Shown: in pieces, positions 22,035 to 27,228 of the stretch
How positions within the stretch are numbered: position 1 is the first letter of the stretch
Layout of the letters: the number at the start of each line of letters is the position of its first letter
NCBI GenBank assembly: GCA_003521845.1
Contig: DPHB01000054.1
Coordinates: forward strand, 43,505 to 70,732
Direction of reading: 5' to 3'
DNA from: Oceanospirillaceae bacterium
GTDB taxonomy: Bacteria; Pseudomonadota; Gammaproteobacteria; Pseudomonadales; Balneatricaceae
Length of the DNA: 27,228 nucleotides
The notes under the pieces: generated by a model
Told to the model about the DNA's origin: nothing
Database searches by the model: none
Seen by the model: only the letters and a program-made list of their open reading frames with translations
Made by a program: the position numbers and the translations under genes

Positions 22035-22892
22035 ATGCCTTTAATTACCAACTGGAAAGCCTACCAACAGCTTATGCGCCTCGATAAGCCTATCGGCACC
22101 TATTTGTTGCTGTGGCCAACCTTATGGGCGCTTTGGTTAGCCGCAGAAGGCATGCCACGCTGGGATTTATTGGTGATATTTATTGCCGGTGTTTACGTCA
22201 TGCGCGCCGCAGGTTGTGTGATCAATGATGTTGCCGATCGCAAAGTGGATGGTTTAGTGAAACGCACTAGGGCGCGCCCGCTGGCCACGGGCGCTATTAG
22301 CGTCAAGAGCGCACTTATACTCTTCTTTGGCCTGTGTTTACTCGCCTTCATATTGGTCTTATTCACCAACCCCATGACCATAAAGCTTGCCGTTGTGGCT
22401 TTGTTGCTGGCCGCCAGCTACCCTTTTATGAAACGCTACACTCATTGGCCACAGCTGGTCTTGGGTATGGCGTTTAGTTGGGCTATACCCATGGCATTTA
22501 GCGCCCAGACCGGTGCCATACCCCTAACGGCGTGGCTCACCTTTGCTGCCGCAGTGAGCATGACAGTGGCCTATGATACTTATTACGCTATGGTTGATCG
22601 TGACGATGATTTGCTGGTCGGCATAAAATCAACCGCGGTATTATTTGGCCACTGGGAGCGCCGTATTATTGCTCTGCTGCAAGCGCTCACCTTAATGTTG
22701 CTAATTTGGGTCGCTCAACTCAACAACCTAGGCCTGTACTTTTATCTGGGTTTGGCCATTATGGCAGCACTATTTGCTTATCAATTTATGCTCACCAGAC
22801 AGCGCCAACGTGAAGCCTGCTTTAAGGCCTTTCTCAACAACCATCTAGCCTCACTAGCCGTATGGCTAGGCCTAGTTATCGACTACCTCTGA
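22035..22892 (+). CDS. ubiA: 4-hydroxybenzoate polyprenyltransferase
   Basis: An inner-membrane prenyltransferase, 285 residues, that attaches the polyprenyl tail to 4-hydroxybenzoate. The N-terminal MRLDKPIGTYLLLWPTLWALWLA is typical. The first Asp-rich motif is NDVADRKVDG within AAGCVINDVADRKVD (about residue 64-74). The second is YAMVDRDDD in DTYYAMVDRDDDLLVGIKS (about 185-203). About nine membrane helices are seen. No Shine-Dalgarno precedes the ATG. Its last 21 bases overlap the end of the convergent cysZ gene. Confidence 0.95.
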   Translation: MPLITNWKAYQQLMRLDKPIGTYLLLWPTLWALWLAAEGMPRWDLLVIFIAGVYVMRAAGCVINDVADRKVDGLVKRTRARPLATGAISVKSALILFFGLCLLAFILVLFTNPMTIKLAVVALLLAASYPFMKRYTHWPQLVLGMAFSWAIPMAFSAQTGAIPLTAWLTFAAAVSMTVAYDTYYAMVDRDDDLLVGIKSTAVLFGHWERRIIALLQALTLMLLIWVAQLNNLGLYFYLGLAIMAALFAYQFMLTRQRQREACFKAFLNNHLASLAVWLGLVIDYL

Positions 22893-23618
22893 AACCCGGT
22901 GGGCATGCTCGTCAACCCATAAAGCCGTGGCCCCTACTACGGCAATGGGCATGACGAAGAAGTTCACAAAAGGCACCATTAATAACAGGCTAATGCCGCC
23001 GCCAAAACCAACATGTAAGAGCTTACGCTTGGCCAACAGCTTTCTCATATTGCGAAAGCTAATACGGTTATTGTCCATTGGGTAATCTACATATTGTATG
23101 GCCATCATCCAGGCGCCAAACAATAACCATAACCAAGGCACTAACACCTGCATACCGGGGATAAGCCCCAAAAAAAACAAGCCCAAGACACGTGGCAAGT
23201 AGTACAATAATTTTTGTACTTCGCGGGCAATAGCACCCGGTATCATACGCAGCATATCATCCCAGCCACCGCCATCTACCGGCGTACCGGTAAGGAGCAT
23301 TTGCGTGCGCTCTGCCAAGATGCCGTTAAACGGTGCTGCAATAAGGTTGGCTACTAGATTGAAGCCCCAAAACACACCCATGGCCACCATCAAGGTCAAC
23401 AATAGCCATAACAACCAAGCCAAACCACTTAACCAGTCTGGCAATACTGCCAAGGTGCTGTCTACCCAGCCACCGGCATAGCTAAATATAAGGCCAATGC
23501 CTAAACCAAAGAGCAAGATATTGACCAGCAATGGCAACAATACAAATACCCGTAGTTGCGGGTGCGTTAACAAACTTGCTCCGCGGCCTACGTAGGTTAA
23601 CCCCTTGCCCATATCCAT
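22872..23618 (-). CDS. cysZ: Sulfate transporter CysZ
   Basis: An inner-membrane protein that takes up sulfate for cysteine synthesis. The ATG at 23618 is chosen because AGGAG lies five to six bases before it; an upstream extension is not supported. This gives 248 residues. Features are the N-terminal GLTYVGRGASLLTHPQLR, two helices to about residue 90, then LIAAPFNGILAERTQMLLTG, which is strongly conserved. QYVDYPMDNNRISFRNMRKLLA is the second hallmark, followed by GGGISLLLMVPFVNFFVMPIAVVGAT. The length and layout match E. coli CysZ. No other cys gene is adjacent. The 3' end overlaps ubiA on the opposite strand by 21 bases. Confidence 0.92.
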   Translation of the reverse strand: MDMGKGLTYVGRGASLLTHPQLRVFVLLPLLVNILLFGLGIGLIFSYAGGWVDSTLAVLPDWLSGLAWLLWLLLTLMVAMGVFWGFNLVANLIAAPFNGILAERTQMLLTGTPVDGGGWDDMLRMIPGAIAREVQKLLYYLPRVLGLFFLGLIPGMQVLVPWLWLLFGAWMMAIQYVDYPMDNNRISFRNMRKLLAKRKLLHVGFGGGISLLLMVPFVNFFVMPIAVVGATALWVDEHAHRVSEVVDN

Positions 23619-23704
23619 GCTGACTCCTGTTTTTACTGTTTTACAATTAATCCTAGCAGGGTATATTGTAGCTTTGTTTTGCCATTTCAACCAAGGATGC
23701 CATC

Positions 23705-24652
23705 ATGCAGGCCATGTTATTAAACGCTTTTGCCAATCCGGGCGTATTTACTTTAGGCACTTTCGACAAGCCAACCCCAGGCCCTGGCCAAGTACTCATC
23801 CGTAATATTGCGGCGGGCATTAACCCCATTGACTGGAAAACTGCCACTGGCGGTGGCCCAGCCGCCCTACAAGGGGAATTCCCCATTATTCTTGGCTGGG
23901 AGTGCGCGGGCGTCATCGAGGCTGTAGGCGAGCAGGTTAAAGCTTACAAAGTCGGCGACCAGGTGCTCGGTTTTTTGAATTTCCCTAACCCAGCGCGCTG
24001 CTTCGCTGAATATGTAGTTGCTGATATTGCTCACATAGCACCGAAACCTGAAGCCGTCAGTTTTTTGGAAGCCGGCGCTATGCCGTTAGCGGGTTTGACG
24101 GCTTGGCAAGCTTTGGCTTTGGGCGGTCACGACCTGTCTGGTCAAAAGGTTCTGATTCTAGCTGGCGCCGGGGGCGTTGGTCACTTGGCCATACAAATTG
24201 CCAAGTTGCAAGGCGCTGCCCATGTTGCCACCACGGCGTCGACCCAACGTCATGCTTTGCTAACCAGTCTTGGTGCCGATGCTTGTTACGACTACAATGA
24301 CCCACAAGCTATGCGTGAGGCCGGTGAATTTGACCTTATCATTGACGGTATAGGTGGTGATACAGGTATGGCACAGCTGGCATTTCTGCAGCAAGATGGC
24401 TTATTAGTCACCTTACCTTCGGTCACAGCAGATCAAATAATCACCGCGGCGCAAGTGCAAGGTAAACGTGCCCAAGGCATTCGTGTGAACCCCAATGGCA
24501 ACCAATTAAGAACCCTATCCAAGGCCGTAGCCGATGCCAAAATTTCTATTTTGATTGCACAGAGTTTTACTTTGGAGCAGTTAAACGCCGCCATGGATTT
24601 AAGTCGCACCGGTCATGCTCAAGGTAAGATTGTCATTGAAATTAGTTGCTAA
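23705..24652 (+). CDS. Zinc-free MDR-family NAD(P)H-dependent oxidoreductase
   Basis: A 315-residue cytoplasmic enzyme of the quinone oxidoreductase branch of medium-chain dehydrogenases. The GroES-like N-terminus shows PTPGPGQVLIRNIAAGINPIDWK and GWECAGVIEAVGEQV. The Rossmann fold has LILAGAGGVGHLAIQIAKLQ (about 152-172), followed by the HVATTAS stretch expected to help bind NADPH. The Cys/His zinc ligands of alcohol dehydrogenases are missing. Expected activity is reduction of quinones or alpha,beta-unsaturated carbonyls; the physiological substrate is unknown. AAGGA seven bases before the ATG supports the start. It stands alone, divergent from cysZ and convergent with the following gene. 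Confidence 0.88.
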   Translation: MQAMLLNAFANPGVFTLGTFDKPTPGPGQVLIRNIAAGINPIDWKTATGGGPAALQGEFPIILGWECAGVIEAVGEQVKAYKVGDQVLGFLNFPNPARCFAEYVVADIAHIAPKPEAVSFLEAGAMPLAGLTAWQALALGGHDLSGQKVLILAGAGGVGHLAIQIAKLQGAAHVATTASTQRHALLTSLGADACYDYNDPQAMREAGEFDLIIDGIGGDTGMAQLAFLQQDGLLVTLPSVTADQIITAAQVQGKRAQGIRVNPNGNQLRTLSKAVADAKISILIAQSFTLEQLNAAMDLSRTGHAQGKIVIEISC

Positions 24653-24662
24653 AACCTAGCAA

Positions 24663-25085
24663 CTAAGCCCCACAATTACGCTGGCGCTGGCGCATTAGCT
24701 GATAACAAATATTGGTTTCTGGATGTTCAAAACACACATCACGCAGCCACTTTTTGGTATCACGATCTTTTTCTTCGGCATAACTAGGAACGTCATTACA
24801 AAAATTTGCGCTAACTGGCGCTTGTTCCAAACAAGCTTTGAAGTAACGGCCATGAACAACACCACAAGCAAAACCGCTACAACCTTGAATATTGCGTAAA
24901 GATTGCTCCATACAGGCCGTTTGATCGTGTTGTAGGCCGTAAGCTGCTCCATTCGCTTCGGCGTCACGAATAGTGCGATTTAGTTCGTCGTTGAGGCTGC
25001 TTTGGTACTGTTTGAGCATTAAATAGCCCACTAATACAAGTAGCGCAATGGCCACCAGCCATTTGTATCTTTTCAAAACTGGCAC
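24663..25085 (-). CDS. Cys-rich single-pass membrane protein of unknown function
   Basis: I do not recognise this 140-residue protein. A charged N-terminus (MPVLKRYK) and one hydrophobic helix at about 9-24 suggest an uncleaved anchor with the rest in the periplasm. The remainder is helical and has eight Cys residues (for example GCSGFACG and NCGA), an even number that could form four disulphides. Translation begins at a GTG, with GGAG nine bases before it inside the end of the DUF416 gene; the two genes are three bases apart and probably translationally coupled. No cofactor-binding motif such as CxxCH is present. The spaced single Cys residues are reminiscent of small helical disulphide-rich repeats, but that is only an impression. 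Confidence 0.65.
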   Translation of the reverse strand: MPVLKRYKWLVAIALLVLVGYLMLKQYQSSLNDELNRTIRDAEANGAAYGLQHDQTACMEQSLRNIQGCSGFACGVVHGRYFKACLEQAPVSANFCNDVPSYAEEKDRDTKKWLRDVCFEHPETNICYQLMRQRQRNCGA

Positions 25086-25088
25086 TGA

Positions 25089-25682
25089 TTATCGCTCCAC
25101 ACTGATGCCGATGTTACTCACACCGTTAGCTTGCGCCATTGACTTGATTGCATCTATTTCTGCCGCTTTAGGGGTACGTAAGGCGTCTAACCGCTGCATT
25201 ACATCTACCTGAAACATGAGCTCTTGTTCCATCATATCGTGGGTGGATATATGGCGAATCAACTCATCGTCATTCATGTCTTCTGCAACGTGTAGCTCCA
25301 AGTATTTTGCCACCGCCTCACGAGCTAGATGCGCCACACTTGATGCATCCTCCACACTGGCTTCTTCTAGGCAATGTAGACTAGCCATAACCGCTACCAG
25401 AGCGTCAAAAGCTAGACCGGCGCCAAAACTGGTGTCTTCTTCACTATGTACAATGGCTTCAACCTTGGCCATTTGGGTTTCTGTATTACAGTTACCCCTT
25501 GCCGCAAGCTGATCCCAGATTTTGTCTAACGCCAGCCGTGCTACACTGACATTGTTGTTTTCTAGCAGCTCGTCATACAGTGCAAAATGCGGAAAAATGC
25601 GTTCTGTAACGGCAGCGGCAAATGCAGTAATTTGCCAGTCGGGCATATCCCCTAGGGGGGCGTAAAGGTCGTCGAAGTACAT
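25089..25682 (-). CDS. DUF416 (YjaG) family protein
   Basis: A 197-residue cytoplasmic, mostly helical protein homologous to E. coli YjaG, whose role is not known. The ATG at 25682 is chosen from an AGGG seven bases upstream; the longer frame adds 16 residues with no family match. The conserved parts are WQITAFAAAVTERIFPHFALYDEL, then LALDKIWDQL, the central TSFGAGLAFDALVAVMASLH, and the C-terminal signature ANGVSNIGISVE, which matches the SNIGI ending of YjaG. It is the first gene of a two-gene unit with the Cys-rich membrane protein and is divergent from the MFS gene across 124 bases. Confidence 0.85.
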   Translation of the reverse strand: MYFDDLYAPLGDMPDWQITAFAAAVTERIFPHFALYDELLENNNVSVARLALDKIWDQLAARGNCNTETQMAKVEAIVHSEEDTSFGAGLAFDALVAVMASLHCLEEASVEDASSVAHLAREAVAKYLELHVAEDMNDDELIRHISTHDMMEQELMFQVDVMQRLDALRTPKAAEIDAIKSMAQANGVSNIGISVER

Positions 25683-25806
25683 AGCATTCCCTTTCTTTGA
25701 GTCCTTTCCATTATATGCCTGTTGCGACACTAGGTCATGGTAAATTCGTATTTATTCTTGCGCTAGCTCCGCGCCGCAAAGCTATTTTCCGTATTTCGTG
25801 CTATAA

Positions 25807-27057
25807 ATGCTTTCATTCTCCCTAATTAAGTATCCACTTATGCAACTAGGAATTAATGCCAATAAAAACCAGGTTATGCACTGGTTGTTGCAAGTCTTGT
25901 TTGTGGGCTTAACCTTGGGTATGACTCGGGTTGTAGTGCCGGCGCTGGCTAGCCAAGAATACGCTTTTGCTGCTGATTCCTATCTATTTCTCAGCACTTT
26001 CGTCATCGCCTTTGGGCTGGTTAAAGGTGCCTTAAACTTTATTGCGGGTCATTACGCGGAACGCATTGGTCGCCGCCCTGTACACCTCATCGGCTGGTTG
26101 TTTGCCTTGCCCGTACCTTGGATTATCTGGTTTTCACCTAACTGGTATTGGATTATTTTTGCCATGGTGTTGCTTGGCTTTAACCAAGGTTTATGCTGGT
26201 CCATGACGCAGACGGCAAAACTAGACCTGACGCAACCCTCGGAACGGGGTCTTACTATTGGCTTGAATGAGTTTTCGGGTTATCTGGGAGTTGCCCTTGG
26301 TGGTCTGGTGACGGCCTATACTGTTGATTTTTTCGGCCTTAGGGACAGCCTTTTGTACTTCGGTAATGGCATTATTATCATCGCCCTAGTCGTGACGCTA
26401 ACGAGTATTATAGAAACCCTGCCTTGGCTACCTTTACAACATGCAGGCGCTGCTAGATCGCACCACACCACTAGGCAGGTATTTGCTTTAATGACCGGTA
26501 AGGACCGTAACCTAACCGCCATTGTACAAGCCGGCAGTATAGAAAAATTTGTTGATGCCCTAGTGTGGATTATATGGCCATTGTATTTGTATCAAGCCAG
26601 CCACAGCCTTGAGACTACCGGTTTAATAATTTCTTTGTATGGCATTACTTGGGGTGTCAGCCAATTACTTACTGGCCATTGGTCAGACAAGCTCGGGCGT
26701 AAGTCAATGAACGTGGCTGGCATGATCATTTGTGCTACTGGTGTATTATTAATGCCATTATATGACTCTGCACCATGGTGGTCAGTTACTGCTGTGACCA
26801 CAGGTTTTGGCATGGCCTTACTGTACCCTAACCTTACCGCTGCCATTGTCGACTCGACTGACCCTAGCTGGCGCGCAAGCGCTATTGGTATATATCGCTT
26901 TTGGCGCGACTTGGGTTATGCCATAGGCGCCCTCGGTATTGGCCTAGTAGCCTACAGCACCAACAATATACTTATGGCTTACTGGTTTGTCGGTGCCAGC
27001 ATGTTGTTATCAGCCTTTTGGTTACAGCTCAATAGCCGGGAAAAGCGCCCGGGCTAG
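25807..27057 (+). CDS. MFS transporter
   Basis: A 416-residue inner-membrane transporter with the twelve helices of the major facilitator family. The cytoplasmic loop motif between helices 2 and 3 is GHYAERIGRRPVHLIGW, and its repeat in the second half is GHWSDKLGRKSMNVAGM. The helix-4 and -5 region includes LGFNQGLCWSMTQTAKLDLT, a more unusual signature. The start is uncertain: neither the ATG at 25807 nor the one at 25840 has a Shine-Dalgarno. The substrate is unknown; many relatives are drug or metabolite exporters. It ends 171 bases before the window edge, next to a repeat-rich stretch. Confidence 0.85.
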   Translation: MLSFSLIKYPLMQLGINANKNQVMHWLLQVLFVGLTLGMTRVVVPALASQEYAFAADSYLFLSTFVIAFGLVKGALNFIAGHYAERIGRRPVHLIGWLFALPVPWIIWFSPNWYWIIFAMVLLGFNQGLCWSMTQTAKLDLTQPSERGLTIGLNEFSGYLGVALGGLVTAYTVDFFGLRDSLLYFGNGIIIIALVVTLTSIIETLPWLPLQHAGAARSHHTTRQVFALMTGKDRNLTAIVQAGSIEKFVDALVWIIWPLYLYQASHSLETTGLIISLYGITWGVSQLLTGHWSDKLGRKSMNVAGMIICATGVLLMPLYDSAPWWSVTAVTTGFGMALLYPNLTAAIVDSTDPSWRASAIGIYRFWRDLGYAIGALGIGLVAYSTNNILMAYWFVGASMLLSAFWLQLNSREKRPG

Positions 27058-27114
27058 TCCCATACCACCGACTAGATCGTGGTCCCACTAAACTAGCCTG
27101 TGGTCCCTCTAGCA

Positions 27115-27127
27115 GGGGTCAGACCCC
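27115..27127. repeat. Palindromic GGGGTCAGACCCC repeat, copy 1
   Basis: Two six-base arms GGGGTC and GACCCC around a single A form a tight palindrome. An identical 13-base copy occurs at 27181-27193. This sequence is often seen near REP-associated tyrosine transposase genes in gammaproteobacteria. Confidence 0.85.
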
Positions 27128-27180
27128 AGAACCGACTTATCACTCGTGCGTAATTGGCACTTTGTGCTTACCCATAAATT

Positions 27181-27193
27181 GGGGTCAGACCCC
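27181..27193. repeat. Palindromic GGGGTCAGACCCC repeat, copy 2
   Basis: An exact copy of the palindrome at 27115-27127, 66 bases downstream and in the same orientation. Here the flanks extend the dyad by one pair (T at 27180 and A at 27194). The 53 bases between copies show no coding signal. Confidence 0.85.
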
Positions 27194-27209
27194 AGTACTG
27201 CCAGGCCAG

Positions 27210-27228
27210 GTGCCACGAAGCAGGTCGT
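27210..27228 (+). CDS. Possible first codons of a REP-associated tyrosine transposase (very tentative)
   Basis: A GTG at 27210 opens the reading M-P-R-S-R-S, cut by the window edge. REP-associated tyrosine transposases commonly begin MPR(R)xR, and the GGGGTCAGACCCC palindrome often lies just upstream of such genes. AGG four bases before the GTG could act as a Shine-Dalgarno. Only six codons are visible, so this is a prediction about the next few hundred bases, not a firm call. Confidence 0.25.

Noticed and set aside
27115..27193. CRISPR-like or attachment-site repeats
   Set aside because: Only two short palindromes, no further spaced copies and no integrase gene in view.

Overview
The window looks like an ordinary chromosomal stretch of a gammaproteobacterium, probably a marine, Oceanospirillales-like one. 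The evidence is the conserved order gmk-rpoZ-spoT-recG, ubiC and ubiA, cysZ, a DUF416/YjaG homologue, a DUF1415 gene, and a four-gene AapJQMP amino-acid ABC transporter. Placement below class is inference. Coding density is high, with no rRNA, tRNA, CRISPR array, prophage or intact insertion sequence seen.

Layout from left to right. Bases 1-560 hold the 3' end of a trimethylamine-methyltransferase (MttB)-family gene. Bases 598-2729 carry an uncharacterised protein and a ChrA-family transporter on the minus strand. Bases 2754-6185 hold a PLP decarboxylase, a LysR regulator and a divergent EamA/DMT permease. Similar dyads (TTATG-N9-CATAA) lie on both sides of lysR, which suggests one small regulon. 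Bases 6242-8725 encode an MMPL-type RND exporter. Bases 8782-14222 are the housekeeping and stringent-response block gmk, rpoZ, spoT, recG, with a strong terminator between rpoZ and spoT.

Bases 14223-18772 are a self-contained amino-acid uptake operon, aapJQMP. It has a good sigma70-type promoter, a structured leader, a strong Shine-Dalgarno, a stabilising hairpin after aapJ and a clear terminator after aapP. Bases 18883-20297 encode a D-cysteine desulfhydrase/ACC-deaminase-like enzyme and a DUF501 protein. Bases 20338-23618 contain DUF1415, ubiC, a low-molecular-weight phosphatase, ubiA and cysZ, arranged alternately on the two strands. UbiC makes 4-hydroxybenzoate and UbiA prenylates it for ubiquinone. 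Bases 23705-27057 carry an MDR-type oxidoreductase, a Cys-rich membrane-anchored protein coupled to a DUF416 gene, and an MFS transporter.

The right end (27058-27228) is noncoding. It carries two copies of the palindrome GGGGTCAGACCCC and, in the last 19 bases, what may be the first codons of a REP-associated tyrosine transposase. I did not find a convincing new biological system. The best leads are the LysR/decarboxylase/EamA module with its paired dyads, the aapJ leader, and the palindrome pair at the right edge.
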